Part shown: positions 35,529 to 48,400 of the stretch, piece after piece | Layout of the letters: every line of letters starts with the position of its first letter | Position numbering within the stretch: position 1 is the first letter of the stretch | DNA from: Cardiocondyla obscurior | Taxonomy: Eukaryota > Arthropoda > Insecta > Hymenoptera > Formicidae | Direction of reading: 5' to 3' | Length of the DNA stretch: 64,000 nucleotides | NCBI RefSeq assembly: GCF_019399895.1 | Contig: NC_091877.1 | Coordinates: 1,054,001 to 1,118,000, forward strand | Made by a program: the position numbers and the translations under genes | The notes under the pieces: model-generated | The model's input: the letters and a program-made list of their open reading frames with translations, nothing else | Database searches by the model: none | Told to the model about the DNA's origin: nothing

Positions 35529-38500
35529 TAACGACGAGGGTTTTTCTTTTTCCACATATTTTCGCCCGTTTCTTTTCCCACCTCCCCCATTTTTTCCACG
35601 TTGCTTCCTAAATCTTGTAAACGTTAGGAGATCGGTTTTTCCACCCTATCTACTACTAATTCCTAAACCGCGTAATCATTAATAACGCGATATACATATA
35701 ATAAGTGTACGTCCATTTACGCGTCGCCGTGGCGTACGTAAAAAAAAAAAAATAATTACGTGCGCTCTAAATGTATTATCGTGCCCGCGCTGGGAAAAAA
35801 AACTGACTGACGATCGATCGATCGGTCAATCGTCTTGCGATCCATAGATCTACAAACGATCCCGCTCCCCGCGTGCTCATTTAGATCGTCCAAAGTCTCT
35901 CTACCGGGCAACGTCACGGGAGAAGACGCCTTTTGTATCGCTTTCGAGATATGATTCGATGTTATCCTTACTACGGTCTTTACAAAGGAATTTTCTATTT
36001 TCACGACATATCATTTCTATTCATACGGCAATCGCGCGCCGAACAACGATCTTCCTGAAATCGGATGATCTTTTTCTTGGGCCGAGCTTGGTCCCCGTGA
36101 TTACGCTTCCACCGAAATCGTTATTGTCCCTCTGCCCGTATTCGTCTCCCTCCGGGAGGTCATTCAATGATCCTCTCGTACAAACCAGGGCTATTATAAC
36201 AGCCACGAGGGCAGTCGCGAGTAGTTAATTTTTTTTATAATCGCGTACGGTAGATAAATCATTCGTGTAAGATTTACAAAAAAAAAAAAATAATGATAAC
36301 GCAAAGAAAATTATTAATTAACGTGAAAATATTTTGTGAAATTAACGTAACCAGTTTCAATCTCGATATGTAATCGCCTAAGTTCAAAATTAATTTACTT
36401 CGATTTTAAAACTTCATTAACCGTGTTGCTCAGGGGGTGTGTTTGCCCAGGGGGTTTTTATTCCACGGTCGGTATGGAATTAAATGTCGAATGCCGCTAA
36501 AGAAGTAGCTCTTTACTGAATAACGTTATCTCGGTATAATAATATCTTTAAACGTGCGTAGGAGAAGAAGCATTCAGCGAAAAAAAAACCTCTTTGTGAT
36601 AATTTCCAATCACTGTCGCGATTATCGCCGTGTGACATCGCGCCAACAATTGATTCGCGACTCGCTCCGAAGTATCTTTTATAAATGACTCTTTCGTTAT
36701 ACAAATCGGAGTTCCGTGGTCATATGTCACAGACGTCGTAGCGCGATCGAGTTGAATCCCGCTCGATAACCACGCGAAACGCTTAATCGGGTCGCTGTCG
36801 TCCCTCTTCTGACTAATTGTAAGGCATAGTTAATCTCATATCGGGAATATGTCACGCGTACGAAATTACTATCGTATTTTCGATCGATATTGAAATATTC
36901 CCGGCACAGTGCGCGCTAACCGAGCCTAAAGGAGAGGACGCCAGTTCACCGCTCGTCCCCGACGTGTCATCGTAATTAACAATAATCCCGTAATTCCAAG
37001 CCGGTATCGGACAAACGACATCGGCAAGCGCAGCTCAAATCGGCGTCTTTTTCTTTTTCTCGGTAACTACACACCGAAGCAAGGGAATTACACCAGGCGT
37101 CGATCGGCAACGAGTAGGTACGAGTAACGTGACAATTTCAATGGATCTATATTCGTACAAAACCAGGTAGAATCAAATCGCTATCGTGAACCGAACTGGA
37201 TAAAAAAAAAAGAGGCATTGAGTTGCTTCAAACCCAAAAACTGCATCTATTTTCATCACAATACGTAAAACTTTATGAAAAATGTAGGTAACCGTTTATT
37301 AAATTTTTTATTTTTATTTTTTTCGCGCAAATTTGCGTGGCGTCGATTACTTTTATAAGCAAAATCATCGTTTTGAAATTTTATCCCGCTCTGCCGATGG
37401 TGAACGCCACGTGCAGTCGATAATATACTACTCGCCAACTTTATCGAATAATAACTTGGAATAAAGTTCCTTCCGTCGAAAGTTACAGCTACCTGGCGAG
37501 CACTATTAGGGTCACTTTATTCGTCGCTGTTGTATCGATTCCAGGTGCTTTTATCGTAATCTTTTGCGTAAGGGTAAACGAGAATCTGATCGTAAAAAAA
37601 GAAAAAAGGAGTACTAACTACCTACATGCATGCACATATATATATGCAAACAAATATCGCAATACAAAAATACACGAAAATAGCACAAAGACCGGAAAAT
37701 CACCACCGGTAATCCACGCGTTATCAACTGTCGGCGCCGATCGATACGCAATTAAAGCTGGTCAGATATATTTCGATTCTAAAAGCGTATTTTGACTGGA
37801 AACGAGTAGCTGCCAAACCAGACAGTACGGCATAGTTATTACCTTATACGAGTGAAAAGTATAAAAAGAAAAATGTTTTTGTGATGAAAGTTCGTATTAC
37901 GCGTTCGGCGAAGCCTATAAGTTCACCCGCAAAAATACTCGGAAAGAAAAAAAAAAATAAGAAGAAAGAAAGAAAAAGGGTCATGCGATAGAAAAAAAAA
38001 AAAAAGGTTCTCGATATGATCATCGCTTCATATGATATCCCGTCCTCGCCCGAGTGGGGAAACGCGCCTCTCCCTCTGAGCGTTTTCACACGGTGGAAAA
38101 TATGCGACACAGATATTCGACGGAATTCCGTTTTTCGCGGAACAAATGGTGTACTTCCCTTGTAAAGCGGAAAAGGTGCCACGCGCGCGAAAAGAGAGCA
38201 GGGAAAAATTGACACATATCTGTTGAAGAAGACGGGGACCTTTGCGATTCTTTGGCGTCTCGCGACGTCAACTTGGCGCGGTTTATCCTGGAAAGATAAG
38301 AGCGAGAGCCCCAGAATAACCAAATTCGAGCGTGGGAAATAGCTTCCGACAATTTTCTTACTTTTTACGCCGGAGCGTAAGCCGGATTAAATTTATCCGT
38401 CAGATGAATAACGGAAGAGAGCTAATTATCAATAGCATTATACATATAAGAGTTTACATAATTCGTCATTAAATAATATTAACTGGTGTAATATAATTTT

Positions 38501-39250
38501 ATTTAAAATTTTCTATTCGAAAATGTAGAAACAAAAAGAAGGAAGAACATTGTGCTGTTTTTTTATACTTTTTTTATTTTTTACAGCATTCTTTTCGCTT
38601 TATTAAAGGGATATCCAATTTTTATTTAAAGTTGCGCGATATTTGATTCTCTTCAATCATTCACGTCAGTTAGAGATATGCAACGAATGAGAAATTGGGG
38701 CCTCGCTCTTTCTATAACCACAAAAAAATGTGCGCTATGCGGGTGCGTTTGTATTATTATTTCCGAATAAACGTGAGCACACGGCATTTCGATACGCTCA
38801 AAGTATACCCTTTCGATATATTTTTCTTATAGATACTTAGAAGTACAACATTTTACGTCGCGACTCGGAGTACGCGAAACTAACAGCCGCGCATGCCGCG
38901 TTTGTATCCGTTAATCAAGTAGAAAAGCGCGTGTTTCATACAAATAATTAAGACCCTTAATATACGTGTCATATTACGAATAAGTGTTTACAAGCCTTGT
39001 AAATATGTACATAATTTTCATCGTTATTAAAATTATTCACTATTATAACGCAGAGTATGAAATATTTGCTCCTCGCTGTGCTGCAAATTCTCACGTTATA
39101 ACCATTATGAAACTAGCTTTTCTCTTCACTATAAAGTTCGCTTTTATATATTAAACTATTTTGTTAAAATATATGATTTTGATTTCATTGTACAATTTGT
39201 ACAATATCTTAAGATCTCGACATCGAAACGCATAATAAAAAATACAAAAA
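35529..39250. other. 3' UTR of the Beat-family gene and intergenic sequence
   Basis: No coding exon is supported. Open frames, such as a 159-codon - strand frame at 37,844-38,323, run through poly-T tracts and show no domain. The first AATAAA on the + strand after the stop that I can see is at 37,460, so the 3' UTR may be about 2 kb. Sequence after about 38.4 kb is AT-rich. Confidence 0.6.
37460..37465 (+). terminator. Candidate poly(A) signal of the Beat-family gene
   Basis: AATAAA on the + strand, the first exact match I find after the stop codon at 35,526-35,528. A further AATAAA lies near 38,766. Either may be used. Confidence 0.3.
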
Positions 39251-39926
39251 TTACTGACTCACCGATTCGATGCGCAGCGGCGGAGTTGCAGCAACACAGC
39301 TCTGACGACAAGTCATTCCAATTTCATTCTTACCATGGGACCGGACGTAACAATGGTAATTCCATGGAGAATTAGCTCCGTGGGTAGTCCTAAAGTTTGC
39401 AGTTTGCGCGACGAGGAAGCGAATGATGTTGCCCACCGTTTCGATGCGTAGCAGAATTGCAGCAACACAGCCACGACGATCTTGTAACATGCAAATAAAA
39501 AATATAAGTTATAAAGATGCTCTGAAAATTATTTTTACCATTATAAAAAAAGCGGTTATTCCTATTTAATTCTTACCACGAGACCGAACGAGGCAATGGC
39601 AATTCCATAAAGAATTAGTTCCGTGGGTAGTCCTAAAGTTTGCAGTCTACGCGACGAGGAAGCGAACGATGTTGCCCACCGTTTCGATGCGTAGCGGCAG
39701 AATTGCAGCAGCACAGCCACGACGATCTTGTAACATGCAAATAAAAAATATAAGTTATAAAGATGCTCTGAAAATTATTTTTACCATTATAAAAAAGCGG
39801 TTATTCCTATTTAATTCTTACCACGAGAACGGATGGAGACATAATATCGTAAAGAATTAGCTCCGTGTGTAGTCCTGAAGCTTCTAAAGCTTGCTTACGC
39901 GACACGGAAGTGAATGATTCTGCCAT
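39251..39926 (-). CDS. Hypothetical protein from a tandem exon array, 150 aa
   Basis: Four exons join in phase 0: 39822-39926 (ATG, 35 codons), 39577-39726 (50 codons), 39334-39480 (49 codons) and 39251-39301 (16 codons plus TAA). Introns are 95, 96 and 32 bp; the last is too short for a normal intron, so the end of the model is weak. Exons 2 and 3 are near-identical repeats, IVVAVLLQFC followed by YASKRWATSFASSSRR and LQTLGLPTELILYG. The first exon is a diverged version (SGLHTELILYD), and the last resembles a frameshifted one. The first three donors read (A/G)TG|GTAAGAAT; the acceptors of exons 2 and 3 read ACAAG. A fourth such donor at 40,307 could end a 5' exon. I do not recognise the family. 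It could be a small expressed gene or decaying duplicated exons. Confidence 0.35.
39257..39925 (-). repeat. Tandem triplication, ~240-bp unit
   Basis: Units at about 39,257-39,436 (shortened), 39,437-39,677 and 39,678-39,925 each contain the block CGTTTCGATGCGTAGC...GCAGCA(A/G)CACAGC and the block GTGGGTAGTCCTAAAGTTTG. The second and third also share the spacer with AAATAAAAAATATAAGTTAT almost unchanged. The unit spans one putative exon plus one intron. Confidence 0.85.
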
Positions 39927-41451
39927 CTTGCGTATCCGGCGCGAACATCTGCACACGGCTGACAACCCCATAAAAGTTGCTCACCGTACTATCAATTCAA
40001 AAAAATTTTCCACTTTTAATGCATTTATTCATCCTTTCCAATTTCGTTACAATCTTTTTAAGTTTCTGCATAATTTTAATACTTTAAATCATTCTAAAGC
40101 AAACCAGAAATTTAAGTATTACGTATATCAATGTCAAATCAAATAAATCGACGAATAACACATTTAAACAGCTCAACGATGCATTAAATAAAGATAAAAA
40201 CTGTTATCGTTGCTTTTTTCTGTTCGACGCATCATTGAGACGATATTACATTACATTTTATAGGTAAAAAAAAGTGTCACAGTAATTGAGAGATTCTTAC
40301 CACGACGGGGAGTAAACGTTTGCCTTTGATTCTACGTTCAGCAAGTTCTTAGCGCTCTCTTCGCATATATGTATACGTAGGTACACTGAAAGGCAGATGT
40401 GATAGCTGGAGCGATAGCTGTTAGCGTACGTAACCTTACTGTGGTGTGCGTCGAATCTCACACGAAGCGCGTACGTAGATGTGCCGTAGAACGCCGGTCG
40501 CCGAGGACTGCTGAGAAGGAACTCGCCCTTTAACGGCCGAGGAAGAAAATCAAGACGAGAAAAATCACGTACGCTAGGCCGTTCCAGCACACTATACATA
40601 CGTACGATATTTCTAAACTCCAACTTTTGAAGACTCCTCCGGTTTGATTTGCGCCTCCAGAAGTAACCGATGCGATCCATTCTGAAGTCAAGATTGCCAC
40701 TCTAAAGTCAATTTTGTTGCACCGATAAGTACTGCACGTACCGCGAGGGTGGCAAATTCAAATCGCAACGAGTCATTAACATTGTCTAAGAACTTTAAAA
40801 AATAAAATAAATATCAAGTTTGAAATCAGTTTTAATTTAAGAATGATTAAAATATCTGAACGTACGAATTAAACAAGTTTAATACATTTGATTTTCTCAA
40901 AATATATTTAGGTCATCAAGATTTAGTATTAAAATTTATTTTAATTTAACAAGATTAATATTAAAATAAAATTGACCTATAGATCTATAAAGTCTTTGCC
41001 CTTCTTTTTAAAGCCTACATCAATCTATACTTGTAAAGTTTTATTTTCAAATGCCAGGAGGTCTTAACTGTGCACGTAATTGGCGAAAGAAAAAAAAAAA
41101 TTGCACTATATAGATACACGCTTCGCTTACACTTTATTAATTCATTTGCAATACATTAATTAAGTCTGTTTAAATAGCATCGAGGCTACCTAACGTATGC
41201 CTTCGTGTATACGATAGACAAACAATCACCTAACTTAAACATTTCTCTTTCTCTCTCTTTTTTTTTCTTTCTCTCTGTTTTTCATTGTCATTCGCACCCA
41301 TGCATTCTCATTTATCTTTCGCTCTTTTTTCTTTCATTCTCGTGCTTGCTCAGTTACTCTTTTCCCACACACTTCCTTCGTTTCTCTTTATCTGCTCCGT
41401 AAATCGATATCAATTATTATTACTATTACCATTGTCTCTCATTTTTATATA

Positions 41452-41533
41452 CTATATATATATATAATATATATTTATATATATTTATTTATTTCATTAT
41501 TTATACTATATATATATATGTATATATATATCG
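41452..41533. repeat. TA-rich microsatellite region
   Basis: Two TA-alternating runs separated by TATTTATT units, in AT-rich sequence between the genes. Confidence 0.75.
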
Positions 41534-44028
41534 TAAGATCGACGTTTAAAAACTAAAATTCGTATAAAAAGCGTCGTTATTCGTACTAACAATTTAACTG
41601 TACTATTTAAATAATAATTAAATTTTAAAAAATTATTTGTTTCTGTTGTTGCGTGTCGGTTTTGTCGTCTGAATGTATGAGATGTCTAAACGTATCCGCT
41701 ACTGTATGACAATGCGAGGCGCGGTGCTCCAAGCGGCACAACCAGTGGCCTCATAAAGAACAATCGGTAAGATCGACAAAATGCCCCACAATCTGCGCTT
41801 TACGTCAATGAATTTATACATAAATCAATCGCAAAAACTTATCGTATGTTGCGAAAACCCCGTTTGCATTTTCTTTTTTCTTAAACTGATATCAGACGTA
41901 TTGAGAAGTAGAAACAAAAATCGAAAGGGAAAATTAATACAATTATTTACGATTTTTGCTAATTAACACGCCGTGCGTCTTCGTGACGCATTTAAACACT
42001 ATATGTTGAGAAATATAATCGCTAATAATTGAATTTCCAAGTTCTTATAATTATAAGATTTTCTAAGTTCTTGGATTTTAATCTACTCAACAAATCCTTT
42101 AAATAAAACTGGCAGGGTATTTCTCGGCGCTTGACGTATTTATACGTTATAGAATTTATAGTCATCGCGCAATCTCGTCAGCGATCTTACCGGATGTTCA
42201 CTTTTAAAGTTACGACGCTCCCGTTTCAGTCGCACTCCGAACGATATTAATTACTTTTTACTTCGTAGTCGCTTCTTTGCTGGCATTTATATTCTAACTA
42301 ATACTTTTACACGCTACGAATGTTTTTTTTTTTTTCCTTTTTCTTTAAACCGTAACCATTTTAATACGTCACACTACGGCTGAACTCCTCTTTTCTCTCG
42401 CTATTACCAACTATTTTGCTATTACGAGCAATAATGTACATCAATTACATACAAAACAAGATACAAGTGTTAATGTGCTTTCGTTACATCGTCGACACCG
42501 TCTCGCGTAAGATAGTCGCATTCACAAAGGTACTACTACGTTTATTAATAATCGAAGATATACTCTCCGCCATTTGATAATCTATCGTTCACGTCGTACT
42601 ATTTCCTTCACGTTTGTTCTACGGTGACATTACGACACTTCGTTAAAAAAAATCTTTCGACAATCGACCGATTGTCGTTTCAAAAAAAAATTATGTGCTG
42701 ATAGAAGAGAACCGACTCGAGCCTTCGCGTCGTCGAGCTCGACGGATGCAAGTAAAATTGCAATACAATTCTTACATTATAATAATACTACGCACGGTGT
42801 AATTACGAAAGTCTATCTTTCCAATGACAATAAAAACGCAATCAGGTTTGTTAGTCTCGAAAAAGAATTCGTTCTTTTAAAAGCGCTTGCTGCTGCAATA
42901 CATTCCTCTTAACACATTCAAATATCTCTAGTAATGTCGTCCCAGAATAATTTTGTCGTGTATATGTTGCGTTGATTCGGAACCTTTGTGATATATGACG
43001 AATAAAAAAACAGAAAACTAAATCAATCTTATGTTTTCATGGATAGAGAACAATATTTCCGCATAAAACACTCAATTAATTACATTGAAATAATAAATAT
43101 TTTAGATTGACGAGTTTAAAACGCAATGCGAATCTCTATAACGGCAGTGAAAGATTTTGGATCTGAACACGCAACGTATAATTCGAAACAACGTTATGTT
43201 GCGTAAAATCAAGTAGATGGAGTATTCTAAAAAAAATTTGTTTCTACAAAAAGTTTTCAACGTATCACTCATACACAGAGTACGCAAGACTCGACACACA
43301 GTTAATCAATTAGTGAGGAAGAATTACTGACTACATTTACAATAACCGCCTAAATTTCTTCACCTTTAAAAAAGTAATTGCAGTTAAATCCTATACTTAT
43401 TAGTTTGCCAGATTTTAAATATTCGCGAATCAATACAACAGTCACAGTGAAGACAAATAGTCTTAGAATACTGATGTGTGAAAATATGAATATTTTCTTC
43501 TTATATTACGAATAGTTTCGCTCCGTGTACATCATGCACGTCCTTTGTCAATTCACAAATTAAAGATATCCGGACCTAAATGCAACAGACGTAAGAAACC
43601 AAAGTGGTTCTGCGAAACGGTGTTAAGATCTTTCCTTCAATTTGTAATACAACATTCGGATAGCCAAAATAAATTTTATTCGTCAAATTATTTATTGTCG
43701 GACGCAAATTATCCGATCGTCTCTTTCCTCGTGTCGAGAATAAATCAATCTTTGTATATATATATTTATATATAATTTCGGAATAAAAATTATTCTGGGT
43801 ATTTGAACTATCATATTACAAATTCAAACATTAATTTCACTCATCGTTTTGTCTATTCTACTTCTACGGCGAATAATACCCTTATCGTGCTCATCCGTGG
43901 GCAAATGTACGTTCAAATGTATGCATGTAGTGACATGTGTACAATATATGTATATAGATTCTGTATACATATACATTATATTCATATTCATATTAATATA
44001 TACATATATAACTTCTCTCTTTTTCACA

Positions 44029-44034
44029 TTTATT
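44029..44034 (-). terminator. Candidate poly(A) signal of toutatis
   Basis: AATAAA on the - strand, about 700 bases after the stop codon at 44,733-44,735. Further matches follow at 43,691 and 43,675. Chosen only by position; no cleavage site can be confirmed. Confidence 0.25.
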
Positions 44035-44732
44035 ACTTTGCAAAATATTTCTTTTGCCGACGACGTGCCGACATTAAGCCCGTATAATACAATCGCAAAT
44101 TACATTTTTGTCGCTTAGGCAAATGTTCACATGTTTATCGGTAAGTACAATGACCATTCGCATTGCTCCAATCAACGAGGATCGAAACGATGCATGTGTA
44201 CTCCTATCTGATTAATCACGTCAACGTCGAGAGATGCTTGTTACCGCAAATCGAGATCCTCGACTTAAGTGCAAAGTACTTCCTTCGCATTTTCAGCAAT
44301 ATTCCGAAGCCGAATGTCCGATCGGCTGAGAACGTCTCGCTATAATACTTTACAATGAGTAAGTTTGACGAAAAACCGCGTCGTAGATGCTAACAAGGAA
44401 ATAAAGTACGAGACATTCGTGTCACAGTATACTCGAAGTACTAGAACGTCATATGAAACGCGAGAAGAACGCACTCACGTATGTGATGAACAACAAGAAT
44501 GGATGATACGACAGGCGAGAGCGTATTCGCGTTTACAACGATTACTATTAGTACAATGGAAAGTTTGATCGGCCGCTAGAACGAGACCGACTAATGCTCG
44601 GAAGTGAAGTGATAGAGGGTGGATCAGACCCTTTCGACAGCCGTCGATCTATCGCGGTCCGTGACGCGGGCGCATATCCTAATAGTAGAAGTGAGCGAAG
44701 CTGTTGCATGTGTTGCGCGAACGTACCGAACC

Positions 44733-45411
44733 TCAGCTATGTGTTTGCGGGTGCGGAGGCGGTGCGCCGGTGATCTCGGTCCAACGCATTTCGAAGAAAC
44801 TGCGCATCCCATGGCCGGCCTTGCCCACAGGACTGTCGTCCTCGTTGAATACCTCGCAGTTGATGAACATCTGCCTGACATCGGCGCAAAACTCATCGCG
44901 AGACTTGTACCTGCATCGAGAAGCACTCGTTGTGAAAAACTCCAGCTTTCCAATTGCCGACCAAAGTTGACGATCGGTTAATAATTTTTTTTTTTTTTTT
45001 TTTTTGCGATTAGTTTGTATACATGTTAGATCTATGAGCCCGTCTTAAACCAAGAGATTTTGAGAGAAAGGCAGCTAAAGATAATACGTTCATTAACTAA
45101 TCGCTGGCGCATATTGGACAACTTACGCGGAGTCCTGCAATTTCTTCTTAATCGTACTGAGATCCATGGGAGTTTTTATAATTTTCTTGTAGGTCGGGAA
45201 CTGTTTGGTGTTCACTGGCAGGAGGAACGGCCAGGCCTCGTCCTGCTGCTCCAACTGTTCGAGAAGTATCTTACAAGGCGCCAGCTCTCGTTGTTGCTTC
45301 TTCGTGAGCGTCCGATTGTTACCCTCCTTCCGTGGTGAGGCGGTAGGTGTCGGCGGTTCCGACGAACTGACATCCTCTACGTGCGTGTTCGATGCAGTTG
45401 ATGGCGTTGGA
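44733..45411 (-). CDS. tou: tou, last two exons: bromodomain and C-terminus
   Basis: Exon 45127-45411 begins after TTTTGCGCCGCAG with a Ser/Thr/Pro-rich linker. It then carries LAPCKILLEQLEQQDEAWPF (helix Z with the WPF shelf) and the ZA loop KIIKTPMDLSTIKKKL. Exon 44733-44910 continues with AYKSRDEFCADVRQMFINCE, then VFNEDDSPVGKAGHGMRSFF and a short Pro/His-rich end before TGA. The Asn in VFNEDDS is the expected acetyl-lysine-binding residue. The chain ends shortly after helix C, as in human BAZ2B. The donor of the upstream exon is CGC|GTAAGT, in phase 2. Confidence 0.94.
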
Positions 45412-48400
45412 CTGCGGCGCAAAACAACAGAGAAATTATTTGCACGATTAGCTTCCGTTCTGCAGGAGGTTTCCCGTCATAAAAGCCTCTGGACGAATGC
45501 GCAAGGACGAATTGCATAAGATTCAATCGTGTGTCCGGCTGAGACGGGTACGCTGCTCCCGATGAATTATTTGCGTTTCTCTCTGACTCTCTGTCTCTCG
45601 TTCACTCTTTATTACTTTTCCGTTCTATTTTCGCCCTCTTGCGCTCTCTCGTTTTTTTTTTTTTTTTTTTCCGACTCGTCATATACGATCTGAGGGCGGA
45701 TCTACTGTTACGATGAATATTTCTGAGAAAATACCTATCCCAGAGTCGGCGATCGCAAATACACTAGACAACGATGTATCATGAATGTACAGGGTGTCCC
45801 GGCGGAGAAACTTGAGACAAAACACTGAAGGAAGGGAAATCACTCGAGAAAACCTATTGGCGACAATCGTCTTTAAAGACCAAAATATTGGATCTAGCTT
45901 CTCATAGAACACCCTGCATGAAAGGAAAAGTTCCTCGAGACGACAAAAATTCTCGGCGATATTGCGACACGGGCCGAGGATTAAATAGGTAATCGCATGA
46001 GTACAGTGTATACAGATAGTTTTCGTATACAGTTAGATTCATTTTGAGATTACTTTATTTAATTGGGAATAATACTTGTCCGCCATTTGCGGTTGCGATG
46101 AATATTATCAAATCATTCATTATAGCTGTTCTAATATACTTCGCATGAAACGTCATTAAGCCAGCAACTTGACAATGTTTGTTTGTTTTTAACGTAATCA
46201 CCTAGCTGGTGGATGATCAGAACTTTCACTTTCTCTGGCGCCTCCCCCTTTGGTATGACTCCTTCGACTACTATTTCTCTTCTTTGGTTGTTTACTGTGG
46301 CAATTAGAGCAATACCATTTTCCTCGTGGCATCTGTAAACGGAGCGTGTTTTATACAATAAAATCTATGCTTGATAGCAGCATAATTTTTTCTTTACTTT
46401 GTTAACAAGATGCCTCGAATACGGATATATTTCGGCGATTACTTACTTTTGGCATGATTGGATTATGGCAGTCAGTGTGATAAGCCCTAGGACAAAGTTC
46501 GCATAGAACCAGGTTTTTACCCGCTCTTTTTCCACACACTAAACAATTGCGTTCACCTGTTGCTTTGTTCATACATTCGTGACAATACCTAAATACAAAA
46601 AAATTTAAAGTTTTTTACACAATTTAAATTAAAATCAAACAAATATGAGAATATGTTTTAAAAAATGTTACCCACCAGTCACCATCGGGAATGTTTTCCA
46701 TTTTTGGACGGAAACAATAAGTATGGTAGCCACGGTCACAGCCATCACAGAGCAGCAGTTTATCTTCGTTGTCTCCACTATGACAAAACTGGCAATTCTG
46801 CAACCAAATTAAATAAACATCTCATTTAAGAGAGGATAAAAGAATTAATCTTTCGTATAGCTAAAATAGCATGATTATAGCATTGTTAGTTGAGCATTTA
46901 CACATTTTTTTTCGAAAGCAACATTAAAGCTCTATGTGTATCCAATTAATAAGCACAAAATCACGATTAAAAATAACAGTTAAATTAAATAAAATATTTA
47001 TAATAAATTAATTTAAAATCATATAATAAATAAATATTCATAAAATAATAAGTAACCGGAATATATTTTTAAGTTTTGATTTTCATGTATCACATAAGAT
47101 ATGCACTCAAATTAATATAATTTAAATTCGTGCAACAATACAAATGTCAGCCATAATAAATCAATCATATCAATAACAAGAATAGTAATGGGATTTTTTT
47201 CTTTAAACGCATATAACGTAAAAAAGCCAACTAAAGCTATGCGAATATAAAAGTTACACAACAAAAGTATTAAACAATTTAAAAAAAATAAAAAAAAAAC
47301 AACAAATAACTAGTAAGCGGCAGTTTTGCATGCAACCGTTACGTTAAACTCTGACCACCATTGAATGTACATTTTTAACGCACATTTCACGATTTATTAT
47401 GATTGAATTTATGTATGTAGACATTATGTGTTCCAATATTTAATAACTTATAATTTTGAAATCGTTCTATCGACAAACGCACGTTTATAATTCATGTGGA
47501 CGCGCATCAATTACAATGAATGAAAGAAGTATGCTCAGGTATCGCGAGAACAGAGCGAAATCCAACGGATGTATGCAAATTTGATTGCCTTATTCTTCGC
47601 ACACGTAATATATATTAAAATTTTGGAATGATACTGAAAACGCATGTATTGTAAAAACATTGTCGCGTGAGAAACATATCATTTAGGCTCCGGTCATCGG
47701 ATCGAGTAGACACCTGTCGATATCCATTCGAGGCGACGTACGCTCTGTGAGCCATTCAAAGGACAGGACAAAGGTATCGGGAACAGGGATAGCAAAGAAC
47801 GATTCGGTTAGTAAGTTAGTGCGAATACCCACAGAGGTCTGAGAAGTAGTCAATAGCTGTTTGTACTGATTGGTAGCTTTGAGTGAGACGCAGCGGTTTC
47901 GTAGCTTGGCGCAGACCGAGTTTCTAGCTGTAGTTAGACTCACAGCCTTCATGATGCTCTTGTCCCAAGCGATGCTGGCCTCGAGCATGTAGAGTGCCAT
48001 AGCAAGTTGCGCCGATGTATGCGCTCGTGCCGTCGCCTCCCGCCAAGTGTTTAGACCTCGTGGCGTCGTTTCCTCTGGCGGTGCAGGCGCCTGGTTATTC
48101 TGCTCAGAATTATTTGAGTTTGCATTAGCAGCCGCCGCTTGTTCCGCCTTAAGGGCTGCTAAGTTAGGATCTCCCGTGCTATAAAATTAAAACAACAATT
48201 TAAATGTTAATTGAATAGTTTAAGAGCGATAATAAAAACCACTCTAATCAATCATATTTTATTTAAGATTTATTCATATATTTATTTCAGTCTGATTGCG
48301 GAGATTTCTCTTCTAGAGAGATCGCGCGAAAAAGACAGAGTTCAAATTGACGATCGAATCGTATCGTCTGTCTCACTCCCTCATACATGGTTGTCTCTTT

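Larger units (their letters stand above)
39927..44732. other. Intergenic sequence and probable toutatis 3' UTR
   Basis: No supported coding exon. From 40,300 to 40,680 a - strand frame of 127 codons ends at a GTG|GTAAGAAT donor like those of the tandem exon array, and may be an upstream (possibly untranslated) exon of that gene. From about 40.8 kb the sequence is very AT-rich, with TA-alternating runs at 41,452-41,533 and 43,756-44,010 and pyrimidine runs near 41,227-41,280. The part next to 44,733 should be the 3' UTR of the - strand toutatis gene, since its stop codon lies there. Confidence 0.5.

Noticed and set aside
37844..38323. A 159-codon - strand frame
   Set aside because: It contains long Phe runs from poly-T tracts and no domain or splice context.
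40297..40680. A 127-codon - strand frame as an independent gene
   Set aside because: In its own frame it ends at a donor-like site in the wrong phase for the tandem exons, and the protein has no recognisable feature. At most it is a 5' exon.
44365..44568. A 67-codon + strand frame antisense to the toutatis 3' region
   Set aside because: Short, no motif, and next to the 3' end of a well supported gene on the other strand.
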